Assembly: GCA_021604505.1 (NCBI GenBank)
Contig: BQJC01000001.1
Span: forward strand, 310,001-374,000
Length of the DNA: 64,000 bases
Source of the DNA: Nitrospinaceae bacterium
GTDB taxonomy: Bacteria > Nitrospinota > Nitrospinia > Nitrospinales > VA-1
Reading direction: 5' to 3'
The position numbers and the translations under genes were made by a program. Under the pieces are notes generated by a model. It was not told where the DNA came from and did no database searches. It saw only the letters and a program-made list of their open reading frames with translations. Of this stretch, positions 43,398 through 52,030 are shown in pieces. Numbering within the stretch: the stretch's first letter is position 1; each line of letters starts with the position of its first letter.

Positions 43398-44963
43398 ATG
43401 GCTTACATTCCACTTCAAAGCAAAGAGGAATTTAAATTTTCCGAGCCCGAAGCCAAGGAGCTTCTTCCTGTTTCCATTCAAAGTGAGGAACATCGGCTAA
43501 CCTTCCGGAAGCTTCCGCCCAACCCAAAAATCCTGCTCCTCGAACCCTATTACCCCCCGGAAGCCGCGTGGGGGAGCCTGAAGGTTGAGCAGGGATATCT
43601 CACGCCACTGGGATCGATTTCTATTTACCGATGGCTTAAGGACAAGGGATATGATGCAGATTTTTTTGACACCCAGTTTGGTGATTATAACTCAGAAGAA
43701 TTAAAAAATTATCTGAAGCAAGGGCAATACGACATGATCGGGCTTCCGGTGTTCACTCCAACGGCAAGCTACGTATTTGCAACCGCTAAATTGATTAGAG
43801 AAGCGTTGCCAGACTGCGTCATCGTTTACGGCGGGGTTCATGCCACCGACATGTCGGTCGAGAGCCTAAAGGAATCTCCTGAGTGCGATTTTATCATACG
43901 CCGGGAAGGTGAGATGACAATGGTCGAGCTTATTGAAGCGATGAAGGCGGGAGCGACGGATTTCAGCCACATAGAGGGATTGACTTGGAGGCAGGATGCG
44001 GGAACGATCGTCATGAATCCCGACCGAGCGCTGATTCCGGACCTGGACGAAACACCGTTGGGCATGTTCGGGGATCTCGATCTGACCAGATACGTCCCCC
44101 ATCCCACCCAGTACATTCAACTGCCAAGTTATTCAATTTTTACTCAGCGGGGATGCCCATATCCCTGTACATTTTGCGAAGCCAGCACAGCTCTCGGGAA
44201 AAAACTAAGAGTGTTCAGTCAGGCCCGGGTGATTGAGGAACTTAAAATTCTCAAGTATGAAAAGGGTGCGCGGGGGATTTATTTTCAGGACTCAACCTTC
44301 ACTCTGAACCGCAAGTACGTCGTGGACCTTTTTGAGCGGATGATTCGCGAGGGTTTGAATGATTTGTTATGGTCCTGCAACACGCGCACCGACCGGGTGG
44401 ACCCGGAGTTGCTGGCTCTCATGTACGAAGCAGGATGCCGGACGATCACATATGGCATTGAATCGGGGAATCAGCAATCCCTGGATGTTCTGAAAAAAAA
44501 TATCAAAGTGGAAACTCAGGAAGAAGCGGTGAACTGGACTCATAAATCCAGGATATCGTTATTGTGCTCCTACATTCTCTGTTTGCCGGGGGAGACAGAC
44601 GATCTGGTTCAGAACACCATTGATTACGCCAAGCGCCTTGGATCGCAAATGACCTTGTTTTATCTGCCTGTGCCTTACCCGGGAAGTGAATTGTACAAGG
44701 TTTGCAAAACCACGGGTGGATTGCGGGAAACGAAAAACTGGAGCGAATTTTTATCCGTCGATTTTGACAATCCGGTTTATATCAATCCGTTGATTGGAAA
44801 GGAGAGGATGCGGTATTGGTATAAAAAAGCTTACCGGCAGTATTACACCTGCCCCAGGGTCTGGCTCAATGGTCTAAAATCGCTCACCTGGAACGGCGGA
44901 TTTCACAGATATTTGCGAGGGATCAACGCGGTCCAGTCCTTGCTGTTCCACAAAGGCTCATAG
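43398..44963 (+). CDS. B12-binding-type radical SAM protein 2 (BchE-like)
   Basis: 521 residues. N-terminal cobalamin-binding-type domain (about 40-190) with the classic IVYGGVHATDMSVESL. Radical SAM core with RGCPYPCTFCEAS (Cys253-x3-Cys257-x2-Cys260), YFQDSTFTLNRKYV and TYGIESGNQQSLDVLKKNI. The last 100 residues are typical of BchE-like proteins. Likely modifies a lipid or glycan carbon centre. It is the only plus-strand gene between 11.5 and 48.6 kb, interrupting two minus-strand runs. It is only distantly like the radical SAM protein at 38947-40461. Confidence 0.85.
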   Translation: MAYIPLQSKEEFKFSEPEAKELLPVSIQSEEHRLTFRKLPPNPKILLLEPYYPPEAAWGSLKVEQGYLTPLGSISIYRWLKDKGYDADFFDTQFGDYNSEELKNYLKQGQYDMIGLPVFTPTASYVFATAKLIREALPDCVIVYGGVHATDMSVESLKESPECDFIIRREGEMTMVELIEAMKAGATDFSHIEGLTWRQDAGTIVMNPDRALIPDLDETPLGMFGDLDLTRYVPHPTQYIQLPSYSIFTQRGCPYPCTFCEASTALGKKLRVFSQARVIEELKILKYEKGARGIYFQDSTFTLNRKYVVDLFERMIREGLNDLLWSCNTRTDRVDPELLALMYEAGCRTITYGIESGNQQSLDVLKKNIKVETQEEAVNWTHKSRISLLCSYILCLPGETDDLVQNTIDYAKRLGSQMTLFYLPVPYPGSELYKVCKTTGGLRETKNWSEFLSVDFDNPVYINPLIGKERMRYWYKKAYRQYYTCPRVWLNGLKSLTWNGGFHRYLRGINAVQSLLFHKGS

Positions 44964-45025
44964 CTTTCCCTGCGGTATGTGGGCGAAAAGTCCGCATTGC
45001 CAGCCTTTCGATGACAGTCGAATTC

Positions 45026-45772
45026 TTACGTGCTGCCTCCGGGGGGTTGAATACGAGCCACGATCAGGATCGAGACTCCAAAAGGCGGTTTCAAATGAGG
45101 GGCGGTCAATACATCGAAGTGGAACATCGCGGTCAGCACACGGTTGATCCAGGGAGTGTTGATCTGATTTTCGCTTTCAAGCTTGATATCCAGCAGACGG
45201 ACGACCTGGCGGGCTGCCCAGATAGGTATAAATAATAGATAATTAAAGTAAAAGCTTTTGGAAATCTTAAACCCGGCATTAGCGACAACCCGTTCGAATT
45301 GGGTTTTGGTGTACCTTCTCTTGTGGTCGGATAATTCGTCCTGCAGGCCCCAAAGCATTTGAAATGCGGGAACCGTGAAAACAACGGTTCCATTAGGGGA
45401 TAGCACCCGGAATAGTTCCTTCAGTGCCGCAGTATCATCGACATGCTCGATAAGGTCCGTCGCCAGAATCAACTGAAAATGGTCGGCGGCAAAAGGCAAG
45501 TTGCACACGTTTCCCTTCTCTACCTTGCCGAGTCCTTTCTCTTCGCAAAACCGGATAGCGTCCTCGCTCTGGTCCACCCCGGTCACATGCGTAAATCCCA
45601 TTTTTTGCAAAAGCCGAAGGTTGGACCCTGTTCCGGTTCCCACATCCAGCACGGATGCGTGGGTGGGAATGCCGGTCGCCTGAATGATCTTCTGAAACAG
45701 GATTTTGCGACCGGTGAACCACCAGTGTGTCTCTTCTACCTCGGCTTCGACTGCGTAAACGGAGGCTTTCAA
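45026..45772 (-). CDS. Class I SAM-dependent methyltransferase
   Basis: 248 residues from a TTG start with AAAGGA 5 nt upstream. EETHWWFTGRKILF near the N-terminus is a signature of a methyltransferase group in glycan clusters. Motif I is VLDVGTGTGSNLRLLQ, then VTGVDQSEDAI, LILATDLIEHVDDT and ELFRVLSPNGTVVFTVP. A hydrophobic stretch (YFNYLLFIPIWAARQVVRLL) may touch the membrane. Last gene of the 45-48.6 kb run. Confidence 0.85.
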   Translation of the reverse strand: MKASVYAVEAEVEETHWWFTGRKILFQKIIQATGIPTHASVLDVGTGTGSNLRLLQKMGFTHVTGVDQSEDAIRFCEEKGLGKVEKGNVCNLPFAADHFQLILATDLIEHVDDTAALKELFRVLSPNGTVVFTVPAFQMLWGLQDELSDHKRRYTKTQFERVVANAGFKISKSFYFNYLLFIPIWAARQVVRLLDIKLESENQINTPWINRVLTAMFHFDVLTAPHLKPPFGVSILIVARIQPPGGST

Positions 45773-45818
45773 GGGAATCCTTTAAAGACGGGGTTCATTT
45801 TAAAAATTATTTTAACCC

Positions 45819-47678
45819 TTATCTACCGGGGAACGACTGCTCCAGCAACCATCGGCTCCAGAGATAGAGCCTGTTGTCGGATGCGCCATTCAAATGCTCA
45901 TTGAATTTATTTCTGAAAAAATCTGTTTCGCGTGCTGAACTGTCTGAACGGGAGCTGAAAACCAGGTTCCCGTTTTTGAACCAGGAACCGATGGGACTGC
46001 CAAACCCTTTTTTCTTACGATAAACGATTTCCCTGGGCAAAACCGGCTCCATAGCTTTTTTAAAAATATATTTCGTCTGGCCTTTGCGAAATTTGTAGTT
46101 GCTTGGGATTTGGCAAACAAAATCGACCAGATCCACATCGAGATAGGGAGAACGCACCTCCAGGGAGTTCAGCATGCTCGTCCGGTCCAGTTTGACCAGA
46201 ATATCATTCTGGAAATACAATTTCGTGTAAAACTCCAGGGCGCGGTCCACAAGATTTTTACCGGGATTCGACTCCCACAGTTCAATAGCTTCGGAGTATA
46301 TTTCTTCGAGATCGATTTTTTCAGCGAAAAGTTCTTGCAACTCCGTAGGTTCCAAAGGCCCAAGCCACACCGGGTTCCAGGTTCTGGCAGGATAGCTCAA
46401 TCCGCGCAGTGTCCTTTTGAGAATAAAGTCCGTACTGATGTTTTTATGTGAAGTCGGAAGCCTCGCCGCCAGCAGACGAATAGCCCGATGCACTGGTTTG
46501 GGAACCAACCGGCTGTAAAACTCTGCAAACCGCAGAGCGCGAAAGGGATCGTAACCGGCAAAAAGTTCATCCGCGCCGTCCCCTCCCAGAGCGACCTTGA
46601 CCTTTTGGCGGGCGGTTTTGCACAAGAGAAAGGTGGGCATCAAAGAACTATCAGCTACAGGTTCATCCAACTTCAGGGTCATTTCCGGCAAAAGGTCGAC
46701 CAAGGCTTCTAAAGGAAATCGTTGCTGGTGGTGTTCGGTACTTAGTTTTCCGGCCATGCGTTTGGACCAGTCAGACTCATCAAAACTAACATCTTCGAAT
46801 CCTATGGAAAACGTGGAAAGGGCGGTGTCGCTCATTTCCTTTGCGGCATAGGCGGCGATGGCAGAGGAGTCGATGCCGCCGCTTAGAAAGACCCCCAGGG
46901 GAACATCGGACATCAGGCGTCTTTTTACCGATTGGTGGAGGAGAAAGCGAATCTCCTCTCCCCATTCCTGTTGGGGGTTTTTGGGAATTTTCTCCATCGG
47001 GTTGAGGGCAAAGTCCCAGTATCGCCGAAGAGTAAAATGATCTTCAGACAGAGAGACCGACAGATTGCAACCGCCGGGAAGCTTGTAAATTTTCTCATAC
47101 AAAGAAGCAGGGCAGGGGACATACCCGTAGGCGTAATATTTTTTAAGCGATAGAGGTGAAATTCCGGAAGTTATTCGGTGGTGCTTGAGAAGCGCTTTCA
47201 GTTCCGAGGCGAAGGCGAAAGTCCCGTTTTGCCGAGTGTAAAAAAGCGGTTTTTCCCCAAAGCGGTCTCTGGATAAAAAGAGCCTGTTCCGGCTGGTTTC
47301 ATAAATGGCAAATGCCCACATGCCATTGAGTTTTTCAGGAAGATCCTCTCCCCATTCCTCGTACCCGTGCAGCAGGACTTCCGTGTCCGAATGATCGGTG
47401 GTGAACCGATGGCCTAGCGCTTGAAGCTCAGCACGCAATTCTAGGTGATTGTATATCTCCCCGTTATATACGACGATGAGAGAGCCGTCGGGCAGGGCCA
47501 TCGGCTGGTTTCCGTGCTGAAGGTCGATGATGGACAAGCGGCGGTGGCCGAGGTGGATTCCCGTTTTAGGCAGATCCCATTTTCCTTCCGCGTCCGGCCC
47601 GCGGTGAGTCAGAGCATCCATCATCGCCTGAAGATCCTGAGAGTCTCCGGCTCCAAAAAACCCGGCTAATCCGCACAT
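45819..47678 (-). CDS. asnB: Asparagine synthase (glutamine-hydrolysing) family
   Basis: 619 residues, normal length. Catalytic Cys2 after Met (MCGLAGFFG) starts the class II glutaminase domain; the ATP pyrophosphatase motif is VFLSGGIDSSAIAAYAA, and ALGGDGADELFAGYDPF follows. In glycan clusters such enzymes often amidate sugar acids (uronamides) rather than make free asparagine; the location beside glycosyltransferases favours that, but sequence alone does not settle it. The ATG overlaps the preceding stop by 1 nt (TGATG). Confidence 0.9.
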   Translation of the reverse strand: MCGLAGFFGAGDSQDLQAMMDALTHRGPDAEGKWDLPKTGIHLGHRRLSIIDLQHGNQPMALPDGSLIVVYNGEIYNHLELRAELQALGHRFTTDHSDTEVLLHGYEEWGEDLPEKLNGMWAFAIYETSRNRLFLSRDRFGEKPLFYTRQNGTFAFASELKALLKHHRITSGISPLSLKKYYAYGYVPCPASLYEKIYKLPGGCNLSVSLSEDHFTLRRYWDFALNPMEKIPKNPQQEWGEEIRFLLHQSVKRRLMSDVPLGVFLSGGIDSSAIAAYAAKEMSDTALSTFSIGFEDVSFDESDWSKRMAGKLSTEHHQQRFPLEALVDLLPEMTLKLDEPVADSSLMPTFLLCKTARQKVKVALGGDGADELFAGYDPFRALRFAEFYSRLVPKPVHRAIRLLAARLPTSHKNISTDFILKRTLRGLSYPARTWNPVWLGPLEPTELQELFAEKIDLEEIYSEAIELWESNPGKNLVDRALEFYTKLYFQNDILVKLDRTSMLNSLEVRSPYLDVDLVDFVCQIPSNYKFRKGQTKYIFKKAMEPVLPREIVYRKKKGFGSPIGSWFKNGNLVFSSRSDSSARETDFFRNKFNEHLNGASDNRLYLWSRWLLEQSFPGR

Positions 47679-48628
47679 CAGGGAGCGGAGTCCAGATTGA
47701 CCGTATTTTTTATAAGATAACTGGGTTTGTTCTGAGTTTCGTAATAGATGCGCACCAGCATTTCAGCAAGGAGTCCCATGAGAATGGACATGGTTCCCAT
47801 GATGAAAGTCAGGCTCACCAGAAGAAGCAAAGGCGTGGAAATGAAAGCGACATCAAAGAATAATTTCAGATACACCGCATAAAAAAAGGACAGCAACGCC
47901 ACCCCGAGATTGATTATGCCGAATGCGCCAAACACATATATGGGTTTGGTGTTGTATTTAGCGAGGAACTGAATGACGATCAGGTCAAGCAGGACTTTGA
48001 AAATCCTGTCGAAACCGTAGTTGGATTTTCCATGAATTCTTGCATGATGGTTGACGGGGATTTCCGCGACCTTGCCGCCCTGCCAGCTCACGTAGAGAGG
48101 AATAAAGCGATGCATTTCCCCGTAGAGCCGCACGGGTTTGATCAGACTGCTCCGGTAAGCTTTCAAAGTGCATCCGTAGTCGTTCAAACGAACACCGGAT
48201 ACAAGAGAAATCAGTTTGTTGGCAAGATTGCTTAAAAGGATGCGGCGAAGGGAGGGATCTTTACGTTTTTTCCGCCATCCCGAAACCACATCACACCCTT
48301 CCTCCAGTTTTTGTAGCAACAATGGAATATCTTTCGGGTCGTTTTGCAGGTCTGCGTCGATGGGAACGATGATCTCGCCTTTTGCGTAATCCACCCCCGC
48401 CATCAAGGCCGAGGTCTGTCCGAGGTTTCTGCTGAAATGAATGATTTTGCACCGGGCGTCCTTGCCGCCGATCTCATTTAAAACGTTTTCGCTTTCATCC
48501 ACGCTTCCATCATTTACAAACAGGATTTCAAAAGGCATATTTTCAGCCTCCATTACCTGTGCCAATTGTTCGTAAAGAATGGGAATGTTTTCTTTTTCGT
48601 TAAAAACCGGAACAATAATTGAGATCAT
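47678..48628 (-). CDS. DPM1/GtrB-like polyprenyl-phosphate glycosyltransferase
   Basis: 316 residues. GT2 core with IIVPVFNEKENIPILYEQL, IIVPIDADLQNDP (D-x-D), HFSRNLGQTSALMAGVDYA and SGWRKKRKDPSLRRILLS; two C-terminal helices (YVFGAFGIINLGVALLSFFY and PLLLLVSLTFIMGTMSILMG). Same architecture as the gene at 42187-43179 but closer to the ArnC/GtrB branch. It should charge undecaprenyl phosphate with a sugar for periplasmic transfer. First gene of a three-gene minus-strand unit. Confidence 0.85.
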   Translation of the reverse strand: MISIIVPVFNEKENIPILYEQLAQVMEAENMPFEILFVNDGSVDESENVLNEIGGKDARCKIIHFSRNLGQTSALMAGVDYAKGEIIVPIDADLQNDPKDIPLLLQKLEEGCDVVSGWRKKRKDPSLRRILLSNLANKLISLVSGVRLNDYGCTLKAYRSSLIKPVRLYGEMHRFIPLYVSWQGGKVAEIPVNHHARIHGKSNYGFDRIFKVLLDLIVIQFLAKYNTKPIYVFGAFGIINLGVALLSFFYAVYLKLFFDVAFISTPLLLLVSLTFIMGTMSILMGLLAEMLVRIYYETQNKPSYLIKNTVNLDSAP

Positions 48629-48935
48629 GGATTTTGAAAGTATCCCCTCACTTTAAATGGAATACAGGTTTTGTTCTTCTGTTTGAAAATCGGGTCTAAA
48701 GGGGGAAGTCCATCATGCGTGTGTCCGGGCATCTCCCCATCAGCTTGCGGCGTGGAATTCGATGGTTATTGAATAAATATACCATGATGAATTGAGCGAA
48801 ATGGTATCATTCCCGAAATTCCTTGTCAATTTGGGGACAACCGCACAAGTTTTAATTCTTAGACGCGATAAAGTTGCCATAAAAAAATACGCTCAATTGA
48901 CAACATGTCGCCGTTCCTTGAGGTGGAGACTTGAA
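48629..48935. other. Divergent intergenic region
   Basis: About 307 bp lie between the DPM1-like gene (minus) and the GT4 gene (plus). The plus-strand frame stays open back to 48792, but the codons before 48936 lack a ribosome site. I see no clear promoter consensus. Confidence 0.4.
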
Positions 48936-50264
48936 ATGATGCAATCAGGAATGAGAGGGATGTTGCATTTTTTGATGAAGAATTATCCCAGGTTCAAGCC
49001 CCTGGTCGGCTGGATCCCTCCGCATTTTAGGACGCGGATAAAAGATGGTTTCATGACTGCCGCGTTCCGGTCTCTCTATGGAACAAAACACCATCGCAGA
49101 GAATTAAAAACTCCTGACAAAAAGTTGCCGGGTGAAGATGCCGTAAGGAACGGTGTCCTCAAAAAGGGCGTCACCCTCATCGGCTTGCCTCGCGCCATCA
49201 TCGGCGAGGGAGAATTTGTCCGGCAAACCGCCAAATCGTTTCAAAACACATCTCTGGATTTCGGGATCTATGACACCCGGCCCAGCGTGGCACCAGTTGA
49301 GCAGGCGGACCCGCTTTCTAGCCACATGCGTTCTGACAACCCCTTTAATGTCAATATCTTCCATTTAAAGCCCGATCAATTGGCATCATCCGTGGTGACC
49401 CTTGGGCGGTCGTTTGTCGAAAACCGTTACAACATAGGTTACTGGGCCTGGGAGTTGAGTGAATTCCCCGATGCCTGGCAGGCCCCCTTGGATTTTCTCG
49501 ACGAGGTCTGGTGCCCGTCCCGGTTCATCCAGTTCGCGGTGAAGAAAAAATCTTCAAAACCCGTGTTGTATTTGCCCGTTTCCGTTGAACTTGAGATTTC
49601 CGAGGGCCTTGACCGCGCTTATTTTTCATTACCCTCCCACTCTTTTATTTTTCTGTTTGTATTTGATTTTAAATCCTACGTCGCTCGAAAAAATCCTTCA
49701 GCCTGCATTCAGGCGTTTACCAAGGCGTTTCCCAGAGGGGATGAAGCGGTGACCCTGGTTATCAAGTCGATGGACGGTCCGCTTTATCCATTGGAATTTG
49801 ATCGTTTGGCGGAAGAAGCAAAAAAAGACCCACGCATTATTTTGATCGACGCAGCTTACCGGGCAGAGGAGATTACTGGCTTGATGCAGAATTGCGATTG
49901 TTTTATTTCTCTCCACCGGTCGGAAGGCATCGGTCTCAGCCTGGCGCAAAGCATGTTGCTGGGAAAACCGGTGATCGCGACCGGCTATTCAGGAAACACG
50001 GATTTTATGCACGACGACAATTCCTGCCTGGTGAAATACGGTTTGATCGCGGTGGAGGAAAAAGAATACCCCTTCGGCAAAGGCCAAGTCTGGGCCGACC
50101 CGGATGTGGACCATGCCGCCTGGTACATGCGCCGGCTGGTGGAGGATGAAGAATATCGAAAGACCATTGCCATGAGCGGCCAGGCCACTATCCGCACGCA
50201 TCACAATTGCTTGGTGATCGGAAAAGCCTATGAGGACCGCCTGAAAGCATTGAATTTGGTATGA
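48936..50264 (+). CDS. Glycosyltransferase, GT4-type C-terminal domain
   Basis: 442 residues from the ATG at 48936, chosen for the AGGTGGAG ribosome site 7 nt before it; the frame could also open at 48801 or at a TTG at 48792. The C-terminal half has ITGLMQNCDCFISLHRSEGIGLSLAQSMLLGKPVIATGYSGNTD, with the E-x7-type donor loop of GT4 enzymes. A mid-region WELSEFPDAWQAPLDFLDEVWCPS is the text typical of a large glycosyltransferase group found in capsule loci. Single plus-strand gene next to the toxin-antitoxin region. Confidence 0.8.
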   Translation: MMQSGMRGMLHFLMKNYPRFKPLVGWIPPHFRTRIKDGFMTAAFRSLYGTKHHRRELKTPDKKLPGEDAVRNGVLKKGVTLIGLPRAIIGEGEFVRQTAKSFQNTSLDFGIYDTRPSVAPVEQADPLSSHMRSDNPFNVNIFHLKPDQLASSVVTLGRSFVENRYNIGYWAWELSEFPDAWQAPLDFLDEVWCPSRFIQFAVKKKSSKPVLYLPVSVELEISEGLDRAYFSLPSHSFIFLFVFDFKSYVARKNPSACIQAFTKAFPRGDEAVTLVIKSMDGPLYPLEFDRLAEEAKKDPRIILIDAAYRAEEITGLMQNCDCFISLHRSEGIGLSLAQSMLLGKPVIATGYSGNTDFMHDDNSCLVKYGLIAVEEKEYPFGKGQVWADPDVDHAAWYMRRLVEDEEYRKTIAMSGQATIRTHHNCLVIGKAYEDRLKALNLV

Positions 50265-50299
50265 TGCTTTTTGAAAAGGGAGAGCCTGGCCTCATAACC

Positions 50300-50340
50300 C
50301 GTCGTTGCGAGGAGCAAAAGGCGACGAAGCCGTGATTTTC
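50300..50340 (+). repeat. REP-like CGTCGTTGCGAGGAGC element
   Basis: CGTCGTTGCGAGGAGC followed by AAAAGGCGACGAAGCCGTGA closely resembles the widely dispersed repeat CGTCATTGCGAGGAGCGAAGCGACGAAGCAATC. It is a single copy here, with partial inverted complementarity (CGTCG / CGACG). It lies between the glycosyltransferase gene and the HicAB pair. Confidence 0.6.
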
Positions 50341-50460
50341 TTCCTTAGCTTTCGTGCCCCCGAAGGGGTAAATCCAGCCCATTAGAACGAGGAGTAAGTC
50401 AAAAGCCAATGCCTCTGAGATTAGGATTTCCCGCTGACAAAAAGAAATTTATCCCACCCA

Positions 50461-50489
50461 TTGGATAGTATCCTTATTGATACTATAAT
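50461..50489 (+). promoter_or_regulatory. hicAB promoter with overlapping palindromic operator
   Basis: TTGGAT (50461-50466), a 17-bp spacer and a perfect TATAAT (50484-50489) form a strong sigma-70 promoter. Overlapping it is a perfect 8-bp inverted repeat, ATAGTATC-N6-GATACTAT (50465-50486), as expected for an autorepressing HicB-type operator. The predicted start of transcription falls at about 50496, the first base of the GTG. Confidence 0.8.
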
Positions 50490-50495
50490 GGTTTT

Positions 50496-50753
50496 GTGAG
50501 CAAGATAGAAAAAACACTAAAAAATATGGAAGCAAACCCTAAGAATGTGCGGTTTGCTGACCTTGCGAAAGTGTGCGCTCACTATTTTGGAAAACCACGC
50601 AACAAAAGCACAAACCACCACGTTTATAAAACGCCGTGGCCGGGTGACCCTCGCGTAAATATCCAAAAGAGTAAGGATGGTAAAGCCAAAGCTTACCAGG
50701 TGAAACAAGTATTGACCGCAATTCGCAAACAGGAGGATCAGGACAATGGTTAA
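50496..50753 (+). CDS. hicA: HicA-family mRNA interferase toxin
   Basis: 85 residues from GTG at 50496. The HicA double-stranded-RNA-binding-like fold is shown by VRFADLAKVCAHYFGKP, the catalytic-His region KSTNHHVYKTPWPGDPRVNI and the end KAKAYQVKQVLTAI. HicA toxins cleave mRNAs. The start is at the predicted transcription start, so the message may be leaderless; an ATG ten codons later lacks a ribosome site and would cut into the conserved N-terminus. It overlaps the antitoxin gene by 8 nt. Confidence 0.85.
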   Translation: MSKIEKTLKNMEANPKNVRFADLAKVCAHYFGKPRNKSTNHHVYKTPWPGDPRVNIQKSKDGKAKAYQVKQVLTAIRKQEDQDNG

Positions 50754-51069
50754 CCACAAACATTATACATATCGCGTCACATGGTCGGAAGAGGACGGGG
50801 AACACGTTGCCCTTTGTGCCGAATTTCCCAGCCTCTCTTACCTGGCAAAGACACCGGCAAAAGCGCTGCAAAATATGATGAAGCTGGTAAAAGAAGCGGT
50901 GGAAGATATGGAAGCCAATGGCGAGCCGGTCCCCACGCCACTAGCCGAGAAAGAATATAGCGGGAAATTCATGATACGCATTCCACCAGAACAGCATAAA
51001 AACCTGGCGCTGAAAGCCGCCGAATTGGGCATCAGCCTCAACCGCTATGTTTCCAGCATCCTGTTATAA
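50746..51069 (+). CDS. hicB: HicB-family antitoxin
   Basis: 107 residues from the ATG with AGGAGG 9 nt upstream. The N-terminal RNase-H-like HicB fold covers about 1-65 (YTYRVTWSEEDGEHVALCAE, LSYLAKTPAKALQNMM). A C-terminal ribbon-helix-helix DNA-binding segment (FMIRIPPEQHKNLALKAAEL, SLNRYVSS) should bind the palindrome at 50465-50486 and repress the operon. It also neutralises HicA by direct contact. Toxin first, antitoxin second is the usual hicAB order. Confidence 0.85.
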   Translation: MVNHKHYTYRVTWSEEDGEHVALCAEFPSLSYLAKTPAKALQNMMKLVKEAVEDMEANGEPVPTPLAEKEYSGKFMIRIPPEQHKNLALKAAELGISLNRYVSSILL

Positions 51070-51186
51070 AGGGACCCGGCACCTTGTAAAAACCAGGAAA
51101 ATCCTCGAAATCGCAAATGGTTGTCCTAAGTCAAGATTTGATCCTAATCTAACCTTTCCGCAAATAAGCCAATCCCATGACGTTAG

Positions 51187-51891
51187 TCAATATCCTTTTA
51201 TTAAGTCATCAGGGGGAAGAAGATGTTTATGCTTTTCTGAAATTTTAAACTCAAAGATTCCTTTTCGCCTCTCCGGAAAAGTTTCATCGCAAATTTTATA
51301 AATAAGGCTTCGACTTTTCATAATAAAAAAAAGGGCGTTGTTTGTAACTGTTTCTAGCTTTTCAGATAAACTTATAAGCAGGGAAAGGGTCTGGATATCT
51401 GGAGGCTTAGAGTCAACAAATTTCTGTATATTCTTATTTTGAATTTCAACTGTTTCCTGAATTTGATTTAAATGTTCATTAACTCTTTGGCAAAGTCTTA
51501 GGATGTTTGGATGTTTCTGAGATAGGTTAATCAGCTTTTCTAAATCAGGAAAGGGGAGAAAACCCGGTTTCTCATTTAATGAAATTAAAAAACTAAGCCT
51601 TCCCAGATCTATTCCCCCTTCCGGAACTCCAGTTTCCAAAAATTTAGAAATGCCTGAAAGTGACTTAACTTGGGTTGTTTCCTTCAGGAGGGGAAGAAGA
51701 ATCTGCTCTTTAAAGCAAATCAAATTTTCCAAATTACAATTGAGGCTCATCAGACTGAAATTAACCAACGCTTTATTTTGTTCAATTTCTTTTCGTTTTT
51801 CTTTGCGATTTTGAAATGCAAATGCTGCTCCTGCGCCGGAAACAGCACCCAAAAAGGTCTGAATAAAAGGTGAGAGGTCTGGAATGCTCAA
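51187..51891 (-). CDS. AT-rich orphan membrane-anchored protein, unknown function
   Basis: 234 residues from a TTG at 51891 with AAAGGA about 9 nt upstream. One short hydrophobic N-terminal helix (FIQTFLGAVSGAGAAFAF), then a long mostly helical, charged domain (KEKRKEIEQNKALVNFSLMSL and several leucine-rich stretches). No domain is recognised. Its codons are more AT-rich than the flanking glycan genes, which with the nearby HicAB pair and the REP-like repeat suggests recent gain. Small membrane-anchored orphans beside toxin-antitoxin genes are common in defence islands, but nothing here shows such a role. Confidence 0.6.
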   Translation of the reverse strand: MSIPDLSPFIQTFLGAVSGAGAAFAFQNRKEKRKEIEQNKALVNFSLMSLNCNLENLICFKEQILLPLLKETTQVKSLSGISKFLETGVPEGGIDLGRLSFLISLNEKPGFLPFPDLEKLINLSQKHPNILRLCQRVNEHLNQIQETVEIQNKNIQKFVDSKPPDIQTLSLLISLSEKLETVTNNALFFIMKSRSLIYKICDETFPERRKGIFEFKISEKHKHLLPPDDLIKGY

Positions 51892-52030
51892 TTTTAAAAT
51901 TTCCTTTTATAAAGATTTTTTTTGCAAATATAGAATTTGTCTAGTTGTCCTTCAAAAATAGGGGTCGTGACTTGGGAAAACTATAGTTGAGTTCCCCCTT
52001 TCCCAAAGTGAGTAATGGCGATTTCTAAAA

